From positions 310,001-374,000 of the forward strand of contig NZ_JAFIQY010000001.1 of NCBI RefSeq assembly GCF_022271435.1: 64,000 nucleotides of DNA, read 5' to 3'. Source of the stretch: Streptomyces monomycini (GTDB lineage Bacteria > Actinomycetota > Actinomycetes > Streptomycetales > Streptomycetaceae). Within the stretch, counting starts at the first letter, position 1. The number at the start of each line of letters is the position of its first letter. The notes under the pieces were generated by a model. The model did not search any database. It was not told where the DNA came from and worked only from the letters and a program-made list of their open reading frames with translations. The position numbers were made by a program, and so were the translations under genes. Below, one piece after another: positions 1 to 8,620 of the stretch.

Positions 1-1934
1 GACGCGCAGCACCGGCTCGGGAAGGGCGTCGAACCGCTGGTGCAGCGCGTCCCGCACACCGGTCGGGACGCGGGCCAGGAGTACGGCGACCGCGTCGGAC
101 CGGTGCAGGCTGCGCGCGTCCCCGAGAAGTGAGAGCAGCTGCATGACGAAGTACGGGTTGCCCTCGCTCCGCCGGTGCAGCACCTCCACGACCTCCGGGT
201 CCACGCCCGGCCCGGCCTGGGCGTCCACGAGCGCGGCGACGGCCTGCCGGGACAGCCCTCCCAGGCGCAGGGTCTCCGTCCGCGGTCCGCGCAGGACTTC
301 GGAGAGGGTGCGGCGGAGCGAGTCGTCCGACTCGGCTTCGAACTCGCGGGCGGTCAGCACGATGCCGAGCGGTTGGCCCTGCCGGCGGGTGCTCAGCAGC
401 CTGAGCAGTTCCAGCGAGGCGGTGTCGGCCCACTGCAGGTCTTCCAGGAACAGGACGAACGGGCTCTGCCGGGCCAGGGTGAGCAGGACCTCGCACACCG
501 CGTCGTGGGTGAGGAAACGTGCCTGGCCCCAGTCGGATTCCGCGCCGGTCCCGTCGGGGCCGTCGGCCGCCGGGCGTTCGGGCAGGAGGGGGGTGAGCAG
601 GGCGCCGAAGGGCTGGGCGACCCGGGAGAACGCGTCGGCGCGGGTGAGGGCGAGCCGCCGCAGGACCTGGGTCCACAGCCAGTAGGGCGGGACGCCCTCG
701 CCGGGGAAGCAGTGGCCCCACACCACTTCGGGACCGCCGTCCGCTTCGAGACGTGCCGCGAGTTCGAGGAGCAGCCGGGTCTTGCCGACGCCGGCGGGGC
801 CCAGGACGGCGGCCACGGGCCCGTGGCCGACCAGGGCGCTCGCCGCGGCGGCCGTCAGGCGGTGCAGTTCCTGGCCGCGCCCGGTGAACGGGGACGGGGC
901 GGCGGTGCCGCCGACGGGCTCCTCGCGGGTGCCGCCGACGGGCTCCTCGCGCCGTTCGGGCGCCCGGGGTGTGCCCGTGTGACCGTCGGCCGCCGCACCG
1001 TGCCCGCGCCCTTCGGTCTCCGGGTGCCCGGCCGGGTACGCCGGCCGCTCCGCCTCGGCGGGCCCCGCCCCGGGGCCGCGGAGCGTGCTCGCCGCCTCGT
1101 GCGGCGGCGGTTCCTTGCCCACCCAGTCCGGGCGGTGGGCGGGCGGGCCCTCCAGTCCGGTGCCGTGCGCCTCCGGGTCCTGGCGGAGGATCGACGTGCG
1201 GACCCGGCGGAGTTCGGACGTCGTGCCGACCCCGAAGTCTTCGGCCAGGTGGTGGCGGGTCCGCTCATACACCTCCAGGGCCTCCGCCTGGCGCCCCAGC
1301 CGCGACAGCGCCGTCATCAGATGGCCGACCAGACGCTCGCGCGCGGGGTGGCGGCGGGCCTCGGCTTCGAGGCCCGCCGCCACTTCCTCGGCCGCCCCCA
1401 GCGCCAACTGGGCTTCCGCGCCGGCCTCCACCGCCGAGAGCCGGAGCTGTTCCAGCCGGTTCGTCTCGTCGTTCAGCGAGGGGTGCGCGTCGAACTCCGC
1501 GTACGGCGAGCCGCGCCACAGGCCGAGCGCGGTGGTGAGCCGGTCGCGGGCGCCGCCCGGGTCACCGGCTTCGAGCAGGCGCCGCCCCTCGGTCACCAGG
1601 TGCTCGAACCGGAATACGTCGATCTCCTGCGGGTCCAGCTCCAGTACGTACCCCGGCGAGCGGTGGCGCAGGAGTGGCGCGCGCTCGGGGGCGGCCGCGG
1701 GGTCGAGGGCGCGGCGCAGGTGCGAGACGTAGCTCTGCAGGGTGGCGACCGCGTGGCGCGGCGGCTCCTGGCCCCACAGCTCCTCGACGAGCAGTTCGGT
1801 GGGCACCACCCGGCCCAGGCGGACGAGCAGCAGCGCGAGAAGGGCCCGCTGGCGCGGTGGTCCGAGCGGCCGGTCACGCCCCTCGTGCCGTACGGACATG
1901 GTGCCCAGAACACTCAGCCGGGGAACGTCGGCAC
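1..1934 (-). CDS. SARP-type regulator with BTAD and AAA/STAND ATPase domains (C-terminus cut by window edge)
   Basis: Transcriptional activator of the Streptomyces antibiotic regulatory protein type. The reverse strand reads an OmpR-like winged helix (about residues 5-95, starting PRLSVLGTMSVRHEG), then a bacterial transcriptional activation domain (about 100-250), a low-complexity linker holding a duplicated EEPVGGT segment, and an ATPase with P-loop GPAGVGKT near residue 378. The frame stays open to base 1, so the C-terminus lies outside the window. I chose GTG at 1934 because GGAG sits 5 bases upstream and family members start just before this beta strand; ATG at 1974 is an in-frame alternative with a weaker ribosome site. 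It lies beside a phosphonate cluster and could be its pathway activator, which is inference. The family assignment is secure. Confidence 0.85.
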
Positions 1935-2569
1935 CCTCGCTCCGTAAAGGACTCGCTATGGGGGGTTCGGGCATCTCGTTCTCAATCGTTCTCGCGCCGG
2001 GCGGCGCTTGAAAAGAGGGCCGGCACCTCGCGGCCGGCCTGAAATCGGATCTTGGCACAGAAAAAGGCATCCTCCAAGATCACCGACGGGTCTCCGGCAA
2101 GTGAAGGACAAGCAAACGACAAGGAACGCACAGGGATTCCGGCAGCGACGCGGCGCCCACCTCAAGACACCGACAAGGAACCGCCAACATCCCGACCAGT
2201 CTGTCGCAAGGAACGTGCCGCACGATGACCGGCGCAGAAACCGTGGGTGAGCAAGCGGAGGAGTGCCTTCCTCCGGCCGGCTCCTGACGGAACTTCCACG
2301 GACCGCAGTCGGCACGAGGGGAAGGCGAGCAATGCAGCGGACAACAGCAGGGGCAGCCCCGACGTGAGTGCTCACGCGGCGGGCCCACCGGCCTGCGCGT
2401 ACGCCACGCCGCGGGTCGCCGCGTCGCATTCCTCCCGGGACACCCCGTCCCTCCCATGAGCAGCTCGACAAGGAACGGAGCCCGTCCGGCGTGTCCCCGC
2501 ACCGCCCGGACGACCCTCACCAGGGCCCGCCCCCGGCGCGGCCGTGCAAGGTACGGAAGGCAAGACAAG
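1935..2569. other. Intergenic region between divergent regulators
   Basis: This 635-base stretch separates the leftward SARP gene from the rightward LuxR gene and should hold both promoters. The only structure I see is a GGCCGG/CCGGCC inverted repeat near 2022-2040. Short open frames here (for example 2008-2250) have shuffled-looking composition and no family resemblance, so I call no gene. Confidence 0.5.
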
Positions 2570-3394
2570 ATGCAACAAACGCTCCCATCGGGCTCGCCGG
2601 CACCGTCGCACAGCGGTGCCCGGCCAGACCCGGAATCACCCACCCGCCGACCGGCCCGCGCGATGGCGGTCCCGCCGCCCGACGGCCGGTCGTCCCGAGT
2701 CGCCGGTGCGACCCACCTCGCGGCTCTGCGGCCCCCCACCGACCGGGGCGACAGGCCCGCCGGTACGGAGCGGAGCACGGACCCGGTGAGCGTGGTCGTG
2801 CTGGCGGACGACCCCATCACCCTCGACGGCACGGTCGCCTTCTTGCGGAGCAACCCGCTGATCTCGGTCGTCGGCGACGACCGGCTGCGGGAGGCGGACG
2901 TCGTCCTGATCCTGGTGTCACCCGAGGGGACCGACGAGGCGCTCGCCCGGCTGGGGCAGCGGGACGCCTGGCAACGGCCCTCCCAGCGGCTGATCCTGGT
3001 CGCGGACTCGATGTCGGAGTACCAGCTGATGCGCGCCGTGGCGCACGGTCTGACGGACGTACTGCCGCGGGCCCAGAGCGATCTGGGCGCGATCGCGGAC
3101 GCCGTCTGCGACCGACGGCAGCGCACCGGGGTGGCCGATTCGCTGGTCACGCTGCTGCACCACCTCCAGCGCGACATCCTGGAGCCGCACCGGCTGAACG
3201 CGGCCGGCTTCGACACGCGGGAGATGAACATCCTGCGGATGCTCGCCGACGGCTGGAGCACCGGCGAGGTGGCCAAGGAACTCGGGTACTCCGAGCGCAC
3301 CATCAAGAACGCGATCCATACGATGCTGGCCAGGCTGGGACTGCGCAACCGCACACACGCCGTTGCCCATGCCATCCGTTCCGGCACGGTCTGA
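2570..3394 (+). CDS. Orphan LuxR/NarL-type regulator with degenerate receiver
   Basis: DNA-binding regulator of 274 residues. A disordered N-terminus of about 70 residues is followed by a receiver-like fold beginning VSVVVLADDPITLDG, then a LuxR helix-turn-helix at the C-terminus (about 215-270, with YSERTIKN and LRNRTHAVAHA). The strand that normally carries the phospho-acceptor reads ADVVLILVSPEG, with no Asp at the expected place, so control by a sensor kinase is unlikely. Start ATG 2570 is preceded by GGAAGG at a 9-base spacing; an upstream in-frame ATG at 2456 has no good site. It closely resembles the LuxR protein at 21111. A NUDIX gene starts 16 bases downstream, so the two are probably cotranscribed. 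It probably regulates the neighbouring phosphonate genes (inference). Confidence 0.85.
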   Translation: MQQTLPSGSPAPSHSGARPDPESPTRRPARAMAVPPPDGRSSRVAGATHLAALRPPTDRGDRPAGTERSTDPVSVVVLADDPITLDGTVAFLRSNPLISVVGDDRLREADVVLILVSPEGTDEALARLGQRDAWQRPSQRLILVADSMSEYQLMRAVAHGLTDVLPRAQSDLGAIADAVCDRRQRTGVADSLVTLLHHLQRDILEPHRLNAAGFDTREMNILRMLADGWSTGEVAKELGYSERTIKNAIHTMLARLGLRNRTHAVAHAIRSGTV

Positions 3395-3410
3395 GAGGAA
3401 GCTGAACCGA

Positions 3411-3956
3411 GTGGTGGAAGAAATCGTGGCCCTCTACGCCGAGGGTGATCTGAGCGGGCGTGTCGTCGGCTCGGCGCCCCGGAGCAGGATGCGCGCGGAG
3501 AACCTGCCGCACTGCGCGACGCAGGTGCTGCTGCGCGACCCGGAGGGCCGGGTGTACGTGCACCGCCGTACCGACACCAAGGACGTCTACCCGGGCATGC
3601 ACGACGCCTGGGCCGGCGGTGTGGTGGCCGCCGGGGAGGACCCGGACGAGACCGCCGAGCGGGAGGTGACGGAGGAACTCGGCGTCCGCGGCTGCCCGGT
3701 GCGTCCCTGCTTCCGTTACTGGTTCGCCGACGACCACGCCAACTACCTGGCCTGCGTGTACGTGGCCGAGTACGACCCGGACCTGCACGGCCCGGTGGTG
3801 CACCAGGCGAGCGAGGTCGCCGAGGGCTGGTGGATGACCTGGGAGGAGCTGACGGCGCGCCTGGCCGACCCGGAGTGGCCGTTCGTGCCGGACGGACGGG
3901 CCGGGCTGGAGCGGTACGCCCGGTACCTGGAGGAGCAGCCGGCGGCGCGCGGCTGA
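3411..3956 (+). CDS. NUDIX hydrolase
   Basis: 181-residue pyrophosphohydrolase of the NUDIX family. The NUDIX box is complete from the GGVVAAGEDPDE segment to REVTEELGV (about residues 69-92), giving the metal-binding REXXEE core. The GTG start at 3411 follows AGGAA at about 10 bases; an ATG at 3363 would overlap the regulator. NUDIX enzymes cleave nucleoside diphosphate-linked substrates or NDP-sugars. In phosphonate pathways a NUDIX protein is known to release CMP from a nucleotide-conjugated product (FrbI in FR-900098 biosynthesis). Because a nucleotidyltransferase lies in the same cluster (15394), a similar unmasking or detoxifying role is plausible here but unproven. The overall layout also resembles isopentenyl-diphosphate isomerase-type NUDIX proteins. 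Confidence 0.85.
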   Translation: MVEEIVALYAEGDLSGRVVGSAPRSRMRAENLPHCATQVLLRDPEGRVYVHRRTDTKDVYPGMHDAWAGGVVAAGEDPDETAEREVTEELGVRGCPVRPCFRYWFADDHANYLACVYVAEYDPDLHGPVVHQASEVAEGWWMTWEELTARLADPEWPFVPDGRAGLERYARYLEEQPAARG

Positions 3957-3965
3957 CGTGACCGA

Positions 3966-4006
3966 GCGGCCCGGCGCGGTGTCCCGACGGCACCGCGCCG
4001 GGCCGC
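3966..4006. terminator. Bidirectional hairpin terminator
   Basis: A perfect 16-bp inverted repeat (GCGGCCCGGCGCGGTG at 3966-3981 and its complement at 3991-4006) with a 9-base loop lies exactly between the convergent NUDIX and ATP-grasp genes. There is no T-tract, as is usual for Streptomyces terminators. Confidence 0.85.
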
Positions 4007-4014
4007 GCGGCGCC

Positions 4015-5265
4015 CTACAGCGGTTCCGCCGCCGTGGGAATGCTGATGCGCTCGGCCAGCGCCGCGAGTCTGGACATGACCTGCGCCTCGGTGTCGCCGC
4101 GCACCGAGACGATGGCCGCCGCGTCGCTGTACCTGGCCGGCGGGGCCAGCAGATCACCCTCCCGCACCAGGATCTGCGCTTCGGTGATCCACGGTTCGTC
4201 GGGCACCTCCGGGGTGCGCAGGACCCGGCCGGGCTCGGCGTACAGGGCCGTGAAGCCGGTCAGGTGGGAGTCGGGGGCCGGGACGTGCGGCACGCTGCCC
4301 TCCAACTGGGCCCGCAGCATCACTTCGTCGAGGTTGGCCCCGGTACGTGACCGGAAGCCGGCGAGGATGCCCCCTCCCCCGGCCCGCGCCGCGATCTCGC
4401 AGAACACGGGGCCCGAGGGGGACATGAACACCTCGTGGTGCGCCACCCCGGTGAAGCCCGGGTACGCGGCGAGCACGGCCCGGTCGAACGCGAGCAGCGC
4501 GTCGAGCAGCGGGCCGTCGGGCACGGCGACGTCACGGCAGGGCTCCAGCCGCCGGTAGGACATGGTGCTGTCCACGTACCGGCCGGCCACCGCCGACGTG
4601 ACGTGCGCGTCCTGCACCACGCTGTCGACGTGGTACAGCTGCCCGTCGACGAACTCCTCGACCTCGAACTCCGCCAGCCGGCCGGCGTGGTCCCGTACGA
4701 ACCGGTCGAGCCCGGCGACGTCGTCCAGCAGGTGGATCTCGCTGGAACCGGCGCCGAGCCGCGGCTTGACGACCACGCGGCGGTACTTGTCCAGCAGCGC
4801 CAGCGCGGCCTCCCGGGAGAACGGGGCGAAGTCCGGCACCGCGATGCCGTGGTCGCGCAGATGCTCCTTCATCCGCACCTTGTCGCGGAAGAGCAGCGCC
4901 TGCCCGACCCGCTGGCCGGGGATGCCCAGCTCTTCGCGCAGCTCGGCGGCGGGCAGCAGGAAGCGTTCGGTGACCGCCACCAGGCGGTCCGCCGGCCGGC
5001 CGCCCCAGCGGTGCTGGAAGCGGACCGCCTCGGCGAACGGCGCGGGCTCGACACCGGGCACACCGACGACGGACGCCAGCTCGGCGCCCACGGCCTCACC
5101 GGTCCGCTCCAGTGCGGTGACCAGCCGTACCTCCCAGCGGTCCGCGGGCAGGAAGGGACGGCCGTCCGGGCCTCGGTACGAGGAATAGCCGAGGCGGTCG
5201 AGCAAAATGACCGGCTGCTTTTCCTGGGGCGCCGCCGGTGCATTCCCCGTGATTTGCGATGTCAT
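4015..5265 (-). CDS. ATP-grasp carboxylate-amine ligase
   Basis: 416-residue ATP-grasp enzyme, expected to activate a carboxylate as an acyl-phosphate and join it to an amine, giving an amide or peptide bond. Visible landmarks are an N-terminal pre-ATP-grasp region, VVVKPRLGAGSSEIHL (nucleotide-binding strand and loop), EFEVEEFVDGQLYHVD (central strand) and CEIAARAGGGG (metal-binding Glu region). I take ATG 5265 as the start because AAAGG lies 7 bases upstream; the frame runs further upstream only through unlikely sequence. It is divergent from the phosphonate operon. ATP-grasp ligases form peptide bonds in several phosphonopeptide pathways, so it may link amino acids to the phosphonate or to each other. 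Substrate cannot be read from the sequence. Confidence 0.85.
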   Translation of the reverse strand: MTSQITGNAPAAPQEKQPVILLDRLGYSSYRGPDGRPFLPADRWEVRLVTALERTGEAVGAELASVVGVPGVEPAPFAEAVRFQHRWGGRPADRLVAVTERFLLPAAELREELGIPGQRVGQALLFRDKVRMKEHLRDHGIAVPDFAPFSREAALALLDKYRRVVVKPRLGAGSSEIHLLDDVAGLDRFVRDHAGRLAEFEVEEFVDGQLYHVDSVVQDAHVTSAVAGRYVDSTMSYRRLEPCRDVAVPDGPLLDALLAFDRAVLAAYPGFTGVAHHEVFMSPSGPVFCEIAARAGGGGILAGFRSRTGANLDEVMLRAQLEGSVPHVPAPDSHLTGFTALYAEPGRVLRTPEVPDEPWITEAQILVREGDLLAPPARYSDAAAIVSVRGDTEAQVMSRLAALAERISIPTAAEPL

Positions 5266-5598
5266 TGCACAACCTTTTTCGGCTCGATGCCCTGTCGTGT
5301 GGGCCGGTTGCCCGGACGCCGTCTGCCCGTGGTGGTAACAACGTGGTCGGAGCAACCTGGTCCGGGACATGTCCCGGGGGCTCGGCGGACTCTCGTCAAT
5401 GTCCGGTACCGGCGTCGGCCGGGTGTTCGTCGGCTGCTGTGCGGATGAGCCAAAACCCTAGTCACGATGGCGCTGGTGAAAAGGGCCGGCGGCCGATCCG
5501 GGACCAACGGGCAGCGTGCGCTGCCCTTGTGTACCCGAGTCGCGTACCGCTCGTTGCGGCGCGGCGCCGCTGGTCATGGCGGTGGTGGCGATCAGTAC

Positions 5599-5610
5599 CG
5601 TACGCGTACG
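5599..5610. promoter_or_regulatory. 12-bp palindrome, possible operator
   Basis: CGTACGCGTACG is a perfect palindrome about 245 bases upstream of the operon start and 330 bases upstream of the ATP-grasp start. It could be a regulator site; palindromes of this base composition also arise by chance in GC-rich DNA. Confidence 0.25.
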
Positions 5611-5699
5611 CGCGAGGGACGGGGTATTCGCGGTGGCGTCAGATTTCCCTGACAGGCAGTTGGTCTTCCCTCTAGCAAATCCTTTGGGGAAGTGAAGTC

Positions 5700-5729
5700 T
5701 TGACAGTCCCGAGTGAGCGCTGTTGTGAT
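5700..5729 (+). promoter_or_regulatory. Candidate promoter of the biosynthetic operon
   Basis: TTGACA at 5700-5705 matches the -35 consensus. A weak -10 (TGTGAT, 5724-5729) follows at 18 bases. The spacing is acceptable but the -10 is poor, consistent with a promoter that needs an activator. Confidence 0.3.
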
Positions 5730-5853
5730 TGTTCTGCGCGGCGAGCCCCGCCCCAGCACCTCTCTTTCGACCTTCGGGCGGCGCGGCTCGCAGTATTCTC
5801 CAACGACCCTTTCGGAGCGTTCTTTGGAAAGCTATCTATGGAGGGACTCCGAG

Positions 5854-6648
5854 GTGTCGCGCTCCGGTTCCGGCGACGAGCCTTTCGGCTGGGTCCCGGA
5901 AGCGCACAGCGTCTTCACCGAGCGGATTCTCGCCGAAGAGCCGCCCTATCCCTGTTACTTCGGGACGCAGGGCCAGCAGCGCGGCAACAACTCCTTCAGC
6001 GCCGTCGACACCCGCTACCCGGACACCCACGGCCCGGCCGCGCTCGCCCGGTCCCTGCGGGCCTACCGGCAGCGGGCCTGGCAGGGGCCGAAGCGGCAGA
6101 CCCTCATCGTCTTCGTGGGTCCGGCCGTTCCCGGAGCGGAACTCGCGGACGACCACCGGCGGTTCTGGACGCTGCTGGACGAACTGCGGGCGTACGACAC
6201 CGAGCCCTGGCCGGCCGACGTGCCCGCCGACCCCTCCGACCCCCGCTGGCAGTGGTGCTTCGACGGCGAGCCGTGGTTCATCTTCGCCGCGAGCCCCGCC
6301 TACAAGGACCGCCGCAGCCGTGACCTCGGACCGTGCCTGACCCTGGTCTTCCAGGTCCGGCGGGTCTTCGAGGGCATCGGCGGCAGCACGGTGGCCGGCA
6401 AGGCCGCCAAGCGCCGGGTCCGGGAGGGCCTGGCGCGCTACGACCGGATCGGCCCCCACCCCACCCTCGGTGACGGCGACACCTCCACCGACTTCAAGTG
6501 GCGGCAGTACACGCTGCCGGACGACGACAGCGTCGCCGCCCCCGACGCCTGTCCGGTGCGGCACCACGCCGCCGCCCCTGTCCTGCCGGAGCGGAACGCC
6601 GTCGACGGCTCCGCCTTACCGCAACCCCACGAAAGGCAGCGTCCGTGA
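5854..6648 (+). CDS. YqcI/YcgG-family protein, putative heme-dependent N-hydroxylase
   Basis: 264-residue member of the YqcI/YcgG family. Diagnostic segments are PCYFGTQGQQRGNNSF near the N-terminus and, at the C-terminus, HPTLGDGDTSTDFKWRQY followed by TLPDDD, which match the family's conserved ends. The family includes GntA, a heme-dependent guanidine N-hydroxylase of guanitoxin biosynthesis, so N-hydroxylation of a guanidino or amino group is a reasonable hypothesis. Start GTG 5854 has GGAGG 9 bases upstream. The stop overlaps the next GTG by 4 bases, so it is translationally coupled to the NDK-like gene and is the first gene of the operon. In an argolaphos-like pathway it would hydroxylate arginine. 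Function is inferred; the family call is good. Confidence 0.75.
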   Translation: MSRSGSGDEPFGWVPEAHSVFTERILAEEPPYPCYFGTQGQQRGNNSFSAVDTRYPDTHGPAALARSLRAYRQRAWQGPKRQTLIVFVGPAVPGAELADDHRRFWTLLDELRAYDTEPWPADVPADPSDPRWQWCFDGEPWFIFAASPAYKDRRSRDLGPCLTLVFQVRRVFEGIGGSTVAGKAAKRRVREGLARYDRIGPHPTLGDGDTSTDFKWRQYTLPDDDSVAAPDACPVRHHAAAPVLPERNAVDGSALPQPHERQRP

Positions 6649-7520
6649 CTGCTGAAGACTTCTGGTCCCGACACGTGTTCGTCCTGCTGAGCTCCGACAT
6701 CGTCCACCGGGGCCGGCACGGCGACCTGGTGCGGCGGTTGCGGGACGAGGGCTTCCCCCCGGTGGCGGCCCGTGCCCTCCAGGCCGACCCGGAGCTGATC
6801 GACGACCTGTACTCGGACCTCATCGCGGGCCAGTGGCAGACCTGGCGCTACCGTCTGGTGGACGCCGTCCTCGGGCTCGGCCCCACCGTCGCCCTGATCT
6901 GCCGCTGCGACGGCCGGCACGCCGAACTCGCCAAGCTCAAGGGCTACCAGCACCCGACCGACGCCGAACTGGGCACGCTGCGCCGCGACTTCGACGCCAT
7001 CAACAGCGCCATGAGCGTGATGCACAGCTCCGACGGTCCGGAGGACTCCGAGCGGGAGGCCGCGGTCTTCGGTCTGACTCCGGAGCACGCGGGCGATCCG
7101 GAGCAGGTCGCCGCCGAGATCGACCAGCTGTGCCGGCTGAACACGCCGGGCAACCCGGAGACCCGCGACTTCGAGCAGGTCCTGGCCTCGGTGCGCACCC
7201 GGCTGGTGGGCGCGCTGTGGGAGGAGCTGCCCGCGGCCGTACGGCAGCAGATCACCGCCGAGTTCGCCGACACGTCCCAGCTGGGCCTGCCCGGCGCCGG
7301 TGACCGGCTGGCCGCCGTCCTCGGCGACCGGCTCTCCGCCGACCTGGCCGACGTGGTGCGCTGCGACTTCACCCCGAAGTGGCGCGATGAGCTGCGGATG
7401 GCCTGGGCGGAGGAGCGGCTGCGCCGGGCGGGCGTGACCCTGGACGAGTGGGAGCGTGTGGTGCTCGGCTCGTCGTTGCACTTCCCGCCCCTGCGGGCGA
7501 GCGTGGAAGCGGCCAGGTGA
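6645..7520 (+). CDS. Degenerate nucleoside diphosphate kinase-like protein with C-terminal extension
   Basis: 291 residues. The first 140 follow the NDK fold: FVLLSSDIVHRG aligns with the canonical first strand (usually IKPDGVQRG), GTLRRDF with GTIRGDF, and MHSSDGPEDSEREAAVF with the active-site segment. The catalytic His is kept (His127), but the nucleotide-binding Lys is Ser, and the Asn three residues before the His and at least one binding Arg appear changed. The remaining 150 residues are helical and unlike housekeeping NDKs of about 137 residues. GTG 6645 overlaps the previous stop, and its own stop overlaps the next GTG. Retained His without the usual nucleotide contacts suggests a repurposed phosphotransfer or binding role in this cluster. 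No precise activity can be assigned. Confidence 0.65.
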   Translation: MTAEDFWSRHVFVLLSSDIVHRGRHGDLVRRLRDEGFPPVAARALQADPELIDDLYSDLIAGQWQTWRYRLVDAVLGLGPTVALICRCDGRHAELAKLKGYQHPTDAELGTLRRDFDAINSAMSVMHSSDGPEDSEREAAVFGLTPEHAGDPEQVAAEIDQLCRLNTPGNPETRDFEQVLASVRTRLVGALWEELPAAVRQQITAEFADTSQLGLPGAGDRLAAVLGDRLSADLADVVRCDFTPKWRDELRMAWAEERLRRAGVTLDEWERVVLGSSLHFPPLRASVEAAR

Positions 7521-8545
7521 TCGGCACCCGTACCGCCTCCTGGACCGTGTCGGTCGCCGACTCGGTCCAGGAGGTGGGCCGCCGGTCCTGGACCTCGCTG
7601 GTGGAGGCGTGCGGTGCGCCCGTCTTCTACAGCTACGACTTCCTGTGCAGCGTGGAGAAGCTGCCGCTCACCTCGCCGTCCCGCGCCCGCTACCTGGTGG
7701 CACGCGAGGAGGCGGCCGGTGAACCGGTCGCGGTGCTGCCGGTGTATCTCCAGCACACCCGTGACCCGTTCGCCTCGGGCCCGGGGTCCGACGCTCTGCT
7801 CACGGTGCTGATGGGGCATGTGTGGCACTGCTACGACACCGTGCTGCCCAGTCGCGTACCGCTGACCGCCCCTCTGGTGGAGACGTTCTGGACCGCGCTG
7901 GGTGAACTGGCCGACAGCTGCGACGTGGACCTCTGGGGGCTGGCCAATGTGGCCGCCGACGGCGAACTGGCCCGTCTGCTCACGGAGACCGGCGTGGCGA
8001 CCGAGTCCACCGTGCCGCGCTACCGCCTGCCCCTCACCGGCGGTCCCGCGACCCTGGACGAGCACCTCACCACCGTGAGCCGCCCCTCCCGCCGCACCCT
8101 GCGCCAGTTCGCGCGGCGGGCCCGCGACGCCGGTGCCAAAATCACCCTGCGCCAGGGGTCCGAAGCACTCGACCAGGACGTACTGGACCTGTGTGAGGCC
8201 ACCGCGGACAAGCACGCCCCCGGCTACTACCCGCCGGAGCGGCTGGCCGCCCTGGTGAACGCCCTCGGCCCCGACTGCGGCATCCTGCGCGTGGATCTGG
8301 ACGGCGTACTGCTCGCCGTCTCCCTGTGCCTGTACGACCGCACCCGGATGCACGCCTGGGCGGGCGGCTGTCTGTACCCGCGGGAACTCAACTGGAGCCC
8401 GCAGTACGTGCTGTTCGCGGCCGAACTGGAGGCCGGTATGGCCTCCGGGCGGCAGGTCCTCGAATGCGGCCGCCGCAACGACGAGTTCAAGACCCGTTAC
8501 GGCCTGCACGCCCAGCCGCTGGTCCGTGCCGCCGTGCGCCGCTGA
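7517..8545 (+). CDS. GNAT/FemAB-like aminoacyl transferase 1
   Basis: 342-residue protein with tandem GNAT folds as in the Fem/peptidoglycan-recognition acyltransferase group. The second half carries the typical pattern SRRTLRQFARRARDAGAK, a Lys/His-rich helix (ATADKHAPGYYPPERL), and strands VLLAVSLCLYDRTRMHAWAG and QVLECGRRNDEFKTRYG. In phosphonate clusters such as dehydrophos and fosfazinomycin, GNAT-type enzymes make peptide bonds using aminoacyl-tRNA, so the likely role is tRNA-dependent addition of an amino acid to an aminophosphonate or its dipeptide. GTG 7517 overlaps the stop of the NDK-like gene. A second, divergent copy of the same architecture is at 17692. The amino acid used cannot be deduced. 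Confidence 0.7.
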   Translation: MIGTRTASWTVSVADSVQEVGRRSWTSLVEACGAPVFYSYDFLCSVEKLPLTSPSRARYLVAREEAAGEPVAVLPVYLQHTRDPFASGPGSDALLTVLMGHVWHCYDTVLPSRVPLTAPLVETFWTALGELADSCDVDLWGLANVAADGELARLLTETGVATESTVPRYRLPLTGGPATLDEHLTTVSRPSRRTLRQFARRARDAGAKITLRQGSEALDQDVLDLCEATADKHAPGYYPPERLAALVNALGPDCGILRVDLDGVLLAVSLCLYDRTRMHAWAGGCLYPRELNWSPQYVLFAAELEAGMASGRQVLECGRRNDEFKTRYGLHAQPLVRAAVRR

Positions 8546-8620
8546 CCCCGCGCACCCGCCCGGCCCCGCCGCGGGGCACCCCCGCCCCCGCGCACGCAAA
8601 CGTCAGAGGAAAGGCCCACC

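Larger units (their letters stand above)
5266..5853. other. Divergent promoter region of the phosphonate cluster
   Basis: A 588-base gap between the ATP-grasp gene and the biosynthetic operon. It contains a 12-bp palindrome (5599-5610) and a TTGACA hexamer at 5700. The open frame continues upstream of 5854, but codon quality falls off and the best ribosome site is at 5854, so I treat this as regulatory sequence. Confidence 0.5.

Noticed and set aside
175..1947. 590-codon open frame on the plus strand
   Set aside because: It is antisense to the SARP-ATPase gene, whose protein is unmistakable on the minus strand; the plus frame is a by-product of high GC.
2080..3993. 637-codon minus-strand frame over the LuxR and NUDIX genes
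   Set aside because: Composition is Arg/Pro/Ala-rich without any domain, and both plus-strand proteins are well supported.
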